Positions 7,730 to 16,086 of a DNA stretch of 64,000 nt are shown one piece after another. Source of the DNA: Hyphomicrobium sp. (GTDB lineage Bacteria > Pseudomonadota > Alphaproteobacteria > Rhizobiales > Hyphomicrobiaceae); the NCBI GenBank assembly GCA_002928955.1, contig PERT01000001.1, positions 147,932 to 211,931 on the forward strand, given 5' to 3'. A program made the translations under genes and the position numbers. How positions within the stretch are numbered: position 1 is the stretch's first letter; the number at the start of each line of letters is the position of its first letter. The notes beneath the pieces are model-generated. The model was not told the DNA's origin and made no database searches. It was given only the letters and a program-made list of their open reading frames with translations.

Positions 7730-10702
7730 ATGACCACGATCGACCTCGATGCGGGTGTGGATGCCGTCGACTTGCGCAAGATCCAGGTCGAGCTGGCCCG
7801 CCGATCGCTCGCCGACTTCGCCCGGCTCGTGGCGCCGTCGAGCTTCATCTACGGCGCCAGCCACGTCGCCATCTTCGAGTTTATCGAGCGCCTGATCGAC
7901 GGCGAGAACGGCACCTTCACCAAGGGGCAAGTGAATTTGGCGCCCCGCCTGGGCAAAAGTCAGATCGCCTCGGTGATCCTGCCGGCCTACCTGATCGGCC
8001 GATACCCCAACCGCCGCATCATCGCGCTCTGTAACAACCTCGACCTGACGCGGCAGTTCGCGGAGCAGCTCGTCGCCCTCCTGCAGAGCGAGGAGTTCAA
8101 GGAAATCTTCCCCTGGGTCGAGATCCTCGATATCAGCGCCAACCGCATCAACTACCGCGACCGCCGCCAGGAAAAGGGCGAGTGGGGCCGCTACTTCGTG
8201 ACCTCGATCAAGAGGGCGACGTCAGGTCATGGCGCTCACTTCCTGATCGTCGACGACCCGCTGACCGAGCAGGATGCGAATTCGAAGCAGATCAAGGATG
8301 GCATCTGGAACAAGTGGACCGGCGGTTTCACGACCCGTCTCGATCCGCAGTGGAACCGCGTGTTGCTGCTCGGCACGCGCTGGGCGCGCGATGACCTGTT
8401 CGGCCGCGTGATCGCGCAGAGCTTCGACGACGAAGCGAGCGACATGTGGGAAGTCTTCAAGGTGCCGATCGTCGTCTCCAAGGAGGAGGCCGATAAGATT
8501 AACGCGGCGGCGCTCCGCGACCCGATCTTCAAGGCGGAGCTTGAAGAGGGACGCGTCAAGCTGCTGACCCCCGGCGGCACCTGCGCCCCTGAGCGGTTCT
8601 CGATGGACTTCGTCGAGAAGAAGCGGGCCGAGCTGCCGGCGGAGCAATACAGCGCCCTCTACCTGCAATCGCCGACGCCGGAGACCGGCTCGATCTATCG
8701 CACCGGAATGTTCGTCGGGCTCTCGAAGACGATGCTCGCGGAGGCCCGCAAGAAAATCCACTACAGGATCATGGTCTGTGATCTTGCGCTGAAGGCGGAC
8801 GAGCGCCACGACTACAGCGCGGCCCTCTTGATCGGCGTGGTTCCACATACGGTGCGCCGTGGGGGAACCGACTACGTTCAGAACTCGATCATCATCGAGC
8901 GGGCATGGCAGGCGCGGGTCGAGGCCGCCGATGTGGTCTACGAGATCAAGCGGCTCTACGTCGACTGGAAGCCGAACCAGATTCTGATCGAGGATGCGGC
9001 CTCCGGCATACAGGCCATCCAGCAGCTGAACCGGGCGGGCTTCCCCGTCATCGCGTTCAATCCGCGCAGACTGCCGAAGGGCAAGAGCGGCAAGGAGGAG
9101 CGCGCCCTGCTGGCCGCCATGATGATTGCGCAGTCGCCCATCTTCTACGACGAGAAGGACGCCGAGATCGTCGCGGCGCGTCAGCAGTGCATGCCCGCGG
9201 GCACGGAGATCATCACCGTGGATGGGCTGCGCAACATCGAGGATGTCCAGGTCGGCGACCTTGTACTGACCCATCGCGGTCGGTGGATGCCCGTCACCAA
9301 GACGTTCAGGGGCGAGAGCTGCGAACTGGTGACGATGAAAGCCAAGAGCCTCGATGCGATCACACTCACGCCGGGGCACCCAGTCTACGGCGTCAACATC
9401 GGCTTCAACAAGGCGGTCAACGGTGGACCTGACTGGATCGCCGCCCGCGACGTCCAGCCCAGGCCGACACGGGTCCGGGTCATCGGCGACAAAACGTACA
9501 CCGAGGCGGCCAACAAGCCGCACATGGGCATCATCCTTCCGACGCCAACCGTGACGCCCGGCGCCGTGCGCTCCGAGCTGGACCTTACGATCTTTGCGGA
9601 CTGGGCCACCGTCGGCGGAAATCGCCGCTCGATCTGCAGGGGCGACGACACCATCACCACGACGCATCCTAGCTCCCACAGCATCCGGCGCAGCGTTCCC
9701 CTCGACTACCGCTTCGGCCGCCTCATGGGGCTGTGGCTCGCCGAAGGCAGCCTGAGCGAGGGCGGCGACCATATCCGCTGGAGCTTCTGCGCCGCCGACG
9801 AACAACACCTCGTGGACGAGGTCCGCGGCACCGTCCGCGACTACTTGGTTCCCGAGGCCAGCCTTCGCGTCGACAGTCGGAGTGGCAGCTTTGTCGTGTC
9901 GCTGAACTGCGGCGCCCTCGGTCTGCACTTCAAAGAGTTCGGTCGCCTTCAGGGGGATCGCCGCCTGCCCCGCTGGGTTTGGGGGGCTCCCCAGGCGTTC
10001 CGCGACGGCTTGATTGACGGCTATTTCGAGGGTGATGGCCACGTCGACAAAAAGGGGTACATCAGCGCCGCAACCATCTCCCGCAACCTCGCCTGGGGGA
10101 TGCGCCTTCTGCTCCTGCAGAAGGGTGAGACGGTGACACTGTCTCACCGTCCGGCGAAGGAGAGTTACACGTTCCCGAACGGCGAATGCGCGACGCGCGA
10201 GGCTTGGGAGATCGTTCGCTATCCCTGCCGCACCAAGAACGGTACGGCAATTCCGCTCGACGATGGCTCCTGGGTTCACAGCATCGGCGAGGTGAGCAAG
10301 ACAACGACCACGACGCCGACGGCGGTTTACAACATCGAGGTCGCGGAGGATCACAGTTACACGACGACCGGCGGCTGCGTTCACAACTGCCTTGAGTTCC
10401 CGCGCTCCGACCACGACGATTTGGTCGACTGCCTGACGTCCGTGATCCTCTATCTGCGCCGCGGCAACGAGTTCGACAGCTCGTTCGACACCATGGCCGA
10501 CGGCATCGAGACGATGCGCTCGATCATCGACAAGGACGACGAGGATGAAGGCTGGGCGCCGGCCGATCGCTGGTCGCGCGACAACTGGCGCGGCTACGGG
10601 CGCATGCCGGGCGAGGCGAAGAGCATCGCCGACCAGCACCGCGCCGCACGGGAGGCGGCAACGATCGACCCCTTCGACGCGGGCTTCGAGTACACGGATT
10701 AA
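7730..10702 (+). CDS. Phage terminase large subunit containing an in-frame intein
   Basis: This is a 990-aa precursor. The first ~486 residues are the ATPase and most of the RNase H-like nuclease of a phage TerL. They include LAPRLGKSQIASVIL (P-loop variant), HFLIVDDPLTEQDA (Walker B) and VCDLALKADERHDYSA (nuclease Asp). Residues 487-886 form an intein (separate entry). The extein resumes with CLEFPRSDHDDLVDCL, the last conserved nuclease block. The spliced protein would be 590 aa, a normal TerL length. TerL packages phage DNA into capsids. No portal, capsid or tail gene was recognised downstream, so this is probably a prophage or phage-plasmid remnant. The intein is expected to splice itself out to restore the nuclease. 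Confidence 0.88.
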   Translation: MTTIDLDAGVDAVDLRKIQVELARRSLADFARLVAPSSFIYGASHVAIFEFIERLIDGENGTFTKGQVNLAPRLGKSQIASVILPAYLIGRYPNRRIIALCNNLDLTRQFAEQLVALLQSEEFKEIFPWVEILDISANRINYRDRRQEKGEWGRYFVTSIKRATSGHGAHFLIVDDPLTEQDANSKQIKDGIWNKWTGGFTTRLDPQWNRVLLLGTRWARDDLFGRVIAQSFDDEASDMWEVFKVPIVVSKEEADKINAAALRDPIFKAELEEGRVKLLTPGGTCAPERFSMDFVEKKRAELPAEQYSALYLQSPTPETGSIYRTGMFVGLSKTMLAEARKKIHYRIMVCDLALKADERHDYSAALLIGVVPHTVRRGGTDYVQNSIIIERAWQARVEAADVVYEIKRLYVDWKPNQILIEDAASGIQAIQQLNRAGFPVIAFNPRRLPKGKSGKEERALLAAMMIAQSPIFYDEKDAEIVAARQQCMPAGTEIITVDGLRNIEDVQVGDLVLTHRGRWMPVTKTFRGESCELVTMKAKSLDAITLTPGHPVYGVNIGFNKAVNGGPDWIAARDVQPRPTRVRVIGDKTYTEAANKPHMGIILPTPTVTPGAVRSELDLTIFADWATVGGNRRSICRGDDTITTTHPSSHSIRRSVPLDYRFGRLMGLWLAEGSLSEGGDHIRWSFCAADEQHLVDEVRGTVRDYLVPEASLRVDSRSGSFVVSLNCGALGLHFKEFGRLQGDRRLPRWVWGAPQAFRDGLIDGYFEGDGHVDKKGYISAATISRNLAWGMRLLLLQKGETVTLSHRPAKESYTFPNGECATREAWEIVRYPCRTKNGTAIPLDDGSWVHSIGEVSKTTTTTPTAVYNIEVAEDHSYTTTGGCVHNCLEFPRSDHDDLVDCLTSVILYLRRGNEFDSSFDTMADGIETMRSIIDKDDEDEGWAPADRWSRDNWRGYGRMPGEAKSIADQHRAAREAATIDPFDAGFEYTD
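9188..10387 (+). other. Intein (Hint domain plus LAGLIDADG-like homing endonuclease) inside TerL
   Basis: This is a 400-codon insertion. Its first residue is Cys (block A, CMPAGTEIITVDG), block B is TLTPGHPVYG, and it ends with block F/G, IEVAEDHSYTTTGGCVHN, followed by Cys+1. Two LAGLIDADG-like blocks, GRLMGLWLAEGS and LIDGYFEGDGHV, indicate a full-length homing endonuclease. All residues needed for protein splicing (Cys1, TxxH, His-Asn, Cys+1) are present, so it is likely active. It sits directly before the terminase nuclease motif DHDDLVDC. Confidence 0.9.
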
Positions 10703-10721
10703 CGACGCCACTGAGGACGCC

Positions 10722-12002
10722 ATGGACGACGAGATCGCCGACGACAAGACGCCGTTCAAGCACACCGCCTTCGGGGGTGCCTACGCCGGCTATGGCCCCC
10801 AGATCGGGGCACAGGAGACGACGTTCTCCGACCGTATCGGCGACACGCTTTACGGCTGGGGCATCCCGCGCGAGCAGGCGAGCAAGCGGGGTGGCGTCGC
10901 TGGTTTCCTCCCCGACATGGCCTTCCGATCAGGGCAGACCGTGGCAGGCGAGCACGGCCCCGCCTGGGCCGCTGCCGAGGCGGCCAGCTACACCCCCGCA
11001 GGCGTGGCGGCAAAGGCCGTGGCGCCCTTCTCGAAGGCGATCTTCCTGGGCCTGCCCGCAGCGGCCAGGGGTGGTATCGAGGGTGCCCGCCTGACGCTCC
11101 CCGGCGGGCAGCAGGTGGTTGAGGCTGCGAGCGGTCTGAAGCCGGCCTCCGGCACCTGGGGCGACTTCGTCAAGAGGCTGACCGAGAGCAGGCCGATCGA
11201 TCCGTCGCAGCCGACCCATCGCGGTCTCAGGCTGCAGGACCTGATCCAGGCGGCCACCGTCTCGAAGGCCTACCCGGATGCTCTGGCGCTACCGGTCGAG
11301 GTGGCCAAGTTCGACACCGTCCCGCGCGCCGTCAACTATCGCACCGCAGCCGGAGCGCCGCCGAAGCTCATGGTCGACCCAGAGCGGCTCGGCACCATGT
11401 CGGATGATGCCATCCGCGAGGATATGCTCGCGGCGCTGCAGGCGCGGGTGGCCGACGTGGCGGGGCCGCGGGAGGGGTTCATGACGCCGCTGGGGTCGCC
11501 CTCGCGGCATGCGATCTATTCGCAGCTGGCCGGCAACGCGGACGTACTGGAGGAGGCCGCCCGCCTACGGCAGCAGGGGAAGTCTGCCGACGAGATCGTC
11601 GCCATGTTCGGCCCCAAGACGTTGTCGGCGGGCGGGCGCGAGTACACCCCCAACCAGATGCGGCATCAGATCGCCGTTGCCGACCGGCGGCAGCAGGCGC
11701 TGCGCCATTACCTCGACACCTACGGCCACAACCGTTTGATGGCGGAAGCTGGCCGCATGCGGGGTGCGGGCGTACCGGCGACGACCAAGGAGGTCGGCAT
11801 TGCGCGGAAGCGAGGCGACGTGCCAGCCGAGACCCGCGGCAGCAGCGTCACCCCCGACATCCACCGCAGCGTGATGGCTGACCGCGACGAGATCGCCGCC
11901 CGCTCCCAGATGGCTCTCTACGACTGGGGCGCCGCCCGCGAGGTGCGGCCCGACACCGCCGTCCCGCCGTTCACGGCCGACGACTATCTGCCGCTGTTTT
12001 AA
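10722..12002 (+). CDS. Hypothetical protein downstream of terminase
   Basis: This is a 426-aa protein beginning MDDEIADDKTPFKHTAFGG, with Ala/Gly-rich segments, a small weakly hydrophobic patch near residues 80-115, and a charged C-terminal half. The ATG at 10722 is chosen because the terminase stops at 10702. It carries the translated 48-bp repeat near its C-terminus (RKRGDVPAETRGSSVT). By position it could be a phage structural or large accessory protein, but no family was recognised. Confidence 0.55.
   Translation: MDDEIADDKTPFKHTAFGGAYAGYGPQIGAQETTFSDRIGDTLYGWGIPREQASKRGGVAGFLPDMAFRSGQTVAGEHGPAWAAAEAASYTPAGVAAKAVAPFSKAIFLGLPAAARGGIEGARLTLPGGQQVVEAASGLKPASGTWGDFVKRLTESRPIDPSQPTHRGLRLQDLIQAATVSKAYPDALALPVEVAKFDTVPRAVNYRTAAGAPPKLMVDPERLGTMSDDAIREDMLAALQARVADVAGPREGFMTPLGSPSRHAIYSQLAGNADVLEEAARLRQQGKSADEIVAMFGPKTLSAGGREYTPNQMRHQIAVADRRQQALRHYLDTYGHNRLMAEAGRMRGAGVPATTKEVGIARKRGDVPAETRGSSVTPDIHRSVMADRDEIAARSQMALYDWGAAREVRPDTAVPPFTADDYLPLF
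11805..11852 (+). repeat. 48-bp exact direct repeat, copy 1
   Basis: This copy starts CGGAAGCGAGGCGACGTG and is identical over 48 bp to 13430-13477. It encodes RKRGDVPAETRGSSVT in the hypothetical gene. The two copies lie 1625 bp apart and flank the RES/Xre module. Confidence 0.9.
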
Positions 12003-12003
12003 G

Positions 12004-12357
12004 GGCACGGAACTCATCGCCGAGCTGCACTACGCCAACGATGTTAAGTCTTTGAAAGTCCTCCTTGGAGACCCTCTGAAGGATTCTTCAGAGGGTTCAA
12101 AACACTCCGACTGCGTCGCAACCGTCCGCGGCCAGATCGACAGCGGCGTCGGCGTCGGACGCGAGGCCATCCTGAAGGTGGTCGGCAGTCAGGGGTTCAA
12201 GGCCGCCGCCCTTCAGGAGGTGACGGCCCAGCTCAAGGCCGCCAACGAGGACGACCGCATCATCAAGGAGGTGGCGGCGAGGCACCAGGAGCGGCTGACG
12301 CAGGAGGCGGAGGCGGCGCGCGTCGCCCTCGCCCATGGTGGAGCCGGAGAAGTTTAA
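12004..12357 (+). pseudogene. Decayed gene tail, homologous to 13430-13731
   Basis: The frame reads TELIAELHYANDVKSLKVLL, then GVGREAILKVVGSQGFKAAA. This aligns with ALVAELLYAGKDEELLKLL and GVGRRRVLEVVAAQGLKRQA of the second copy. No convincing start exists: a TTG at 12052 is the first candidate, and the homology begins upstream of it, out of frame with the preceding stop. The inference is a duplicated, frame-broken C-terminus of a phage or plasmid gene. Confidence 0.5.
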
Positions 12358-12374
12358 CGTCTTCCCCGCCCTGA

Positions 12375-12860
12375 TCACGGCGCGAACAGGCGGTCATCCC
12401 AGGTGATCGGCGTCTCTAGCCCTGGTGTGATTGCCTTAAAGTCAGCATGGAGCGGGTTGATCAGGATATTCCGCTCCAGCCTGACGACAACACTCGGGAC
12501 GATTAGGATCGCAGTCCGCTTCTCCTCCAGCCACTGGGTGCCGAATGGCCGCGAAGTCGCGCAAGAGGCCTCGTACCAGCGGGGGAGGCTGTCGGCGGTC
12601 ACGACCTCGTAGCTTGTGCCGGCCGGGATCGTGATTTCGATGTAGTGCTGGCCGCGCGGCAAGCGGCCCGAGTGGTGAACCAGCTTCTCCAACATGGCGA
12701 GCGAGAGGTGATCAGCCGCATAGATGACCTCTTGCCCCTTCTGATGCCAGCGGGCGGCGACCTTCTTGGCGCCCTCGCCGCTGAAGATGGGGAACTCTCC
12801 TGCGGGGTCCCCGATGCGGTAGCCCTTCAGCGGCTGAGCCAGCGTGCGGTGCTTCGCCAT
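12375..12860 (-). CDS. RES-domain toxin
   Basis: This is a 161-aa RES-family protein. Characteristic features are the N-terminal YRIGDPAGEF, ARWHQKGQEVIYAADHLSLAMLE and the Trp-rich C-terminal region. RES toxins degrade or modify NAD+ and cause growth arrest (known for the family). The start codon shares one base with the stop of the upstream antitoxin gene, so the pair is translationally coupled. The order antitoxin then toxin, on one strand, is the normal arrangement. The module sits inside a broken phage gene. Confidence 0.85.
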   Translation of the reverse strand: MAKHRTLAQPLKGYRIGDPAGEFPIFSGEGAKKVAARWHQKGQEVIYAADHLSLAMLEKLVHHSGRLPRGQHYIEITIPAGTSYEVVTADSLPRWYEASCATSRPFGTQWLEEKRTAILIVPSVVVRLERNILINPLHADFKAITPGLETPITWDDRLFAP

Positions 12861-13318
12861 CAGACGGCTGTGCCCGCCTCCGCGGAGGCGATGAGGTCGA
12901 GTACCGCGTCGGCGCCGACGCTGGTGCTGATCGCCACCTCGATTGGCGCCTTCATCTCCAGCAGAGCATGCGGTCGCGCCAGGAAGTCGAGGGCCTCGTC
13001 GCGATCGTGATACAGCCGCTCGGCAGCCAGCAGCACCTGCAGCAGCCGCACGACGGCAGACGTCTCGTCCTTGTCGAGTCTTCCCTTCGCGGCTACCCGA
13101 CGCGCCAGCGTCGACCGTGGCACGATGCGGTGGATGTCGACAAAGCTCCCGGTGGGGTCCAGCTTGTGGACAGCCCGCTTCGCTGCCTCTGCGGGGATGC
13201 CAGCTTCAACCGCGCTCGCCAATTTCATGGGCGTAAATGTGCCGGGGTTGCGAAGACCCAGCATAGTCGCAATTTGAACCGGCTCGGACTGCCCCTCGAA
13301 GCTGTACATCGCTAGCAC
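12860..13318 (-). CDS. Xre/MbcA/ParS-type antitoxin (DUF2384)
   Basis: This is a 152-aa protein. The N-terminal HTH-like part (about 30-100) is followed by the MbcA/ParS toxin-binding region with LLAAERLYHDRDEALDFLARP. It pairs with the RES toxin downstream. The start may be at 13318 or at the ATG nine bases further in. A promoter with half-site repeats lies just upstream, consistent with autoregulation of the operon. Confidence 0.82.
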   Translation of the reverse strand: MLAMYSFEGQSEPVQIATMLGLRNPGTFTPMKLASAVEAGIPAEAAKRAVHKLDPTGSFVDIHRIVPRSTLARRVAAKGRLDKDETSAVVRLLQVLLAAERLYHDRDEALDFLARPHALLEMKAPIEVAISTSVGADAVLDLIASAEAGTAV

Positions 13319-13324
13319 CTGTCT

Positions 13325-13369
13325 GTCTCACCAGAGACGCAAACTAATCCCATATGAGACTTTCGTCAA
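13325..13369 (-). promoter_or_regulatory. Promoter and candidate operator of the RES/Xre operon
   Basis: On the minus strand, TTGACG (13369-13364) and TAGTTT (13346-13341) are spaced by 17 nt. Three GTCTC/GAGAC half-sites overlap or follow it, two of them as a perfect inverted pair (13325-13329 and 13334-13338) and one between the -35 and -10 boxes. This fits an autoregulated toxin-antitoxin promoter. Confidence 0.55.
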
Positions 13370-13429
13370 TGCCTTGAACGAGGGTGTCGCTGTCGCGGAT
13401 GGTTGTCGGCTTCGGCACTGTCTGCTCTC

Positions 13430-13477
13430 CGGAAGCGAGGCGACGTGCCAGCCGAGACCCGCGGCAGCAGCGTCACC
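13430..13477 (+). repeat. 48-bp exact direct repeat, copy 2
   Basis: It is identical to 11805-11852 over all 48 bases and read in the same protein frame (RKRGDVPAETRGSSVT). It lies just upstream of the toxin-antitoxin promoter region on the opposite strand. Confidence 0.9.
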
Positions 13478-13731
13478 GCAACAACGGCGGCACTCGACGC
13501 CTGTGCAGGGGCAACGGCGCTCGTCGCCGAGCTGCTGTATGCCGGCAAGGACGAGGAGCTGTTGAAGCTGCTTGGGCGCACTATGGCGGATTTCCGCCAG
13601 AGTGATCACCAGCGCTGCATCACGCAGATCAGGAACGAGTTCGAGGAGGGCAACGGCGTTGGTCGCCGTCGCGTTCTCGAAGTTGTTGCCGCGCAGGGCC
13701 TCAAGCGGCAGGCGATCGAGGAGGCCACTGC
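13430..13731 (+). pseudogene. Truncated gene tail, second copy
   Basis: From the 48-bp repeat the frame continues as ALDACAGATALVAELLYAGK and GVGRRRVLEVVAAQGLKRQA, similar to 12004-12357. After about 13731 it runs into the 3' end of the convergent membrane-protein gene, so the original C-terminus is lost. The ORF has a weak start (GTG/TTG upstream) and is probably a remnant created by duplication and insertion. Confidence 0.5.
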
Positions 13732-13734
13732 CCC

Positions 13735-14880
13735 CTACGCGACGACCTCGGCCTCGGCGAGCTTCACGCCGACCAGGACCACCTTTCCGTCCGCGTCTTC
13801 GATGCCGATCCCGGTCTTTTCACAGATGGTTTGAATGGCCTTGGCGTAGGCCTCCGTGTCGACCGACTGAAGCCCCTCGCGGCGGCACCAGTCGCGGTAG
13901 GCGACGAGCGTCGCCGAGACGGGCACACTGGCATCCTGAGCGAGGGCAACGCACTCCCCGAAGAACCGCGACGGCTTGCCGTAGGTGGCGGGACCGGCCA
14001 GCGGTAGTAGCTGCGCCAGGGACTGCACCGCAGCCAGCGGCGGGGCTGGCGTCGCGCCCGTCCGCACAGTGGACGCGGGTCCGGCCGGTGAGCGGCCAAC
14101 GGGGTGACCACCCATCAACTCGGCGGCGACGAGGCTGGTGACGATGACCAGCTCGAACACGACGGCGAACGCCGCCTGCTGCCACGTCGCGACGCGGGCG
14201 GCGGCATCCGCGGGGAGGCTCAGGATGGCGGCGAGCACCCGTCCGTGGGCATTCTCTGACCGCTGCGGGCCAAGCGTTGCGATCGCCTGCTGGGCCGCTA
14301 CGATCTTGGCGTCCAGCTCCGCCGCTGCGATCGTCTTGGCGAGGTTGCCCTCGACGCTGGCCAACATCTCGCGCGCCCTGCGCTCGTCGCCCTCGCGCTC
14401 GCGGCAGCGGTCGCCGCGGCGGGTGCACTCGGCTTCGCGGTCGCGCTCGGCAGCAGTCACCGCGCGCCGCGCCGCCTTCACCTGCTCCTCCGACGTCGGC
14501 ACGACCGTGATCAACGCCCGCTCGCTGGTCAGGCGGGAGAGTTCGGCGGCGGCGCGACCCGCCTTCCGGTTGGCCTCGGCGACGGCATCCTGTGCGCTGG
14601 AGCCGCGCAGCGCCACGTAGCCGAGCGAATTGGTCAGCGAGATCAGCATGGCCGACAGAGAGACGAGGCCGATGATCACGGACCACGCCCAGCTGTGGCG
14701 CCAGATGCGGACAGCGACGGCGTGGCCGCCGACGCCGGCCGTTGCGACGAACGCGAACAGGGCTGCCGTGAGGAGGCCGTCGGCCTCCGTGTCGGTCGTG
14801 AGGTAGGCATAGCGCGCCGTGGCGGAGACCACGAGGGCGCAGCCAAGGAGGCCGAAGGTCAGCAGGATGGCCCGCAGCAT
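13735..14880 (-). CDS. Membrane protein with coiled coil and C-terminal winged-helix-like domain
   Basis: This is a 381-aa protein. There are three membrane helices at about residues 4-22, 35-57 and 64-86, a long Ala/Arg/Glu coiled coil at about 100-215, and a fourth helix near 232-253. A Pro/Ala linker follows, then a C-terminal domain (about 305-375, FFGECVALAQDASVPVSATL, then DTEAYAKAIQTICEKTGI). The C-terminal domain resembles the DNA-binding winged helix at the end of phage and plasmid D5-type primase/helicases. Its start shares a base with the stop of the RHH gene, so it is the third gene of a ParA-RHH operon. This could tether replication or partition to the membrane, but that is inference. 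Confidence 0.6.
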   Translation of the reverse strand: MLRAILLTFGLLGCALVVSATARYAYLTTDTEADGLLTAALFAFVATAGVGGHAVAVRIWRHSWAWSVIIGLVSLSAMLISLTNSLGYVALRGSSAQDAVAEANRKAGRAAAELSRLTSERALITVVPTSEEQVKAARRAVTAAERDREAECTRRGDRCREREGDERRAREMLASVEGNLAKTIAAAELDAKIVAAQQAIATLGPQRSENAHGRVLAAILSLPADAAARVATWQQAAFAVVFELVIVTSLVAAELMGGHPVGRSPAGPASTVRTGATPAPPLAAVQSLAQLLPLAGPATYGKPSRFFGECVALAQDASVPVSATLVAYRDWCRREGLQSVDTEAYAKAIQTICEKTGIGIEDADGKVVLVGVKLAEAEVVA

Positions 14881-15269
14881 CAGGTCTTCTCCGTGAGGTA
14901 TTTGTCCGCAAGCGCCGCGATGGCCTCCTCGATCAGCGAGGTGCCGGTGCGATTGAGTTCGCGCTGGACGGCCAGGAGCGCTTCTTTCGTCTCGGGCGTG
15001 ACCCGCAGGCTCAGCTGGACCGTGCGCCCGGTAGCGCGCAGCCGCCGGCCGTCATCGACGGCGACGGGCCTCTTGTTGGCTCGCTTCTCCGCCTCCCGCC
15101 GCTGCTGCAGGGCCGTCTGGGGCTTGCCCTGCGCCACCCTCGCGGGACGGCGGGGCGGCGCAGGCGTTGTCCCCGCCGGGGCGGCGGGCGTCGTCGCGGC
15201 CGGCTTCGCAGCCATCGGGCGCAGGAGGGCGGCCAGATCGTTCTCGTCGACCAGCTCGTCGTGGTTCAT
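14880..15269 (-). CDS. Ribbon-helix-helix protein, probable partition partner of ParA
   Basis: This is a 129-aa protein. The N-terminal half is an Ala/Pro-rich linker with basic patches. The C-terminal ~55 residues (VQLSLRVTPETKEALLAVQ, then GTSLIEEAIAALADKYL) form an RHH fold. It starts 3 bp after the ParA stop, the usual position of the centromere-binding protein in type Ib-like partition modules. It likely binds the repeats at 15957-16054. Confidence 0.7.
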   Translation of the reverse strand: MNHDELVDENDLAALLRPMAAKPAATTPAAPAGTTPAPPRRPARVAQGKPQTALQQRREAEKRANKRPVAVDDGRRLRATGRTVQLSLRVTPETKEALLAVQRELNRTGTSLIEEAIAALADKYLTEKT

Positions 15270-15272
15270 GGC

Positions 15273-15923
15273 TCAGTTCTCCTCGATCTCGACGGCATCC
15301 CGTGCGGCATCAAGGACGGCGGCCCAGAGGGTGTCGATCTCGCTCTTTGCGTCTGCGGCTTTCTTGTTGTCCGCCGTCTCAGGCCCCGACCGGCCTACAG
15401 TCATCGCCGTGACGTAGGCCTCGCGGTGGGCCACTGTGCCGAGAACCGGCCCCATGGTCGACAGCGCATCGAGGGCGGATTCGGTGATTTTCCAGCGTGA
15501 CTCGACGTCGTTCAGAACGAACCCGAAGGGCCTGTCGTACTCCTGGCAGATGTCGACGGTGACGTTGATCGCGGTGATGTCGAGCGCGGAGGCTTTCACC
15601 GGGATGACAACGAAGTCGGCCTCGTAGATGGCCGCGCTGATCACGTCGAGCATGGCCGGTGGCGTGTCGATGATCGTGTATTTGTGGCCGCTGCGGGCAA
15701 TCTCATTCAGCCTCTCGGAGAGGTCGTTGTGCGAGACCCCCTTGGCGATGAACGGGTAGCGGTTTTTGCGACCCCGGCGGGCATGCCAGAACTCGACCGA
15801 CTGCTGCGGATCGAGGTCGATGACGGTGGCGCGGTCATTCTGCGCGGCACACACCGCGAGGCACGCCGCAAGGGTCGATTTGCCGACGCCTCCCTTGGTC
15901 GCGGCTACCACGATCGTGATCAT
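15273..15923 (-). CDS. parA: ParA-type partition ATPase
   Basis: This is a 216-aa protein of the short ParA class without an N-terminal HTH. The deviant Walker A ATKGGVGKSTLAACLAV is at about residues 8-24, with DLDPQQSVEFW and IDTPPAMLDV as the following ATPase motifs. AGGAG lies 7 nt before the ATG. ParA drives segregation of plasmids and phage-plasmids by forming gradients on the nucleoid. It is first in the operon parA-RHH-membrane protein and is preceded by a repeat-rich AT-rich region. Confidence 0.88.
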   Translation of the reverse strand: MITIVVAATKGGVGKSTLAACLAVCAAQNDRATVIDLDPQQSVEFWHARRGRKNRYPFIAKGVSHNDLSERLNEIARSGHKYTIIDTPPAMLDVISAAIYEADFVVIPVKASALDITAINVTVDICQEYDRPFGFVLNDVESRWKITESALDALSTMGPVLGTVAHREAYVTAMTVGRSGPETADNKKAADAKSEIDTLWAAVLDAARDAVEIEEN

Positions 15924-15956
15924 CGTCTGGCTCCTACCGTTAAACGCTGGCTGAAT

Positions 15957-16054
15957 TATCTAGCTGCTAGATGTTATTGCTAGATGTTGTCCCGCAAGCG
16001 TATATCTAGCTGCTAATAATAAGTGGTAGAAATATATGCTAGCAGCTAGATATA
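15957..16054. promoter_or_regulatory. Iteron-like repeats upstream of parA, candidate centromere/operator
   Basis: An AT-rich island holds TATCTAGCTGCTA at 15957-15969 and again at 16003-16015. An exact 15-nt inverted copy (TAGCAGCTAGATATA) is at 16040-16054, matching TATATCTAGCTGCTA at 16001-16015. The shorter unit GCTAGATGTT occurs at 15966-15975 and 15979-15988. Location and structure fit a parS site that is also the autoregulatory operator of the RHH protein. Confidence 0.7.
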
Positions 16055-16086
16055 CCAAGATTCCCGTGTCGGGTCAAAGTGGTCCG

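Noticed and set aside
8222..10765. 847-aa open frame on the minus strand opposite the terminase
   Set aside because: Shadow of a GC-rich coding gene. It shows no domain and its composition mirrors the plus-strand codons.
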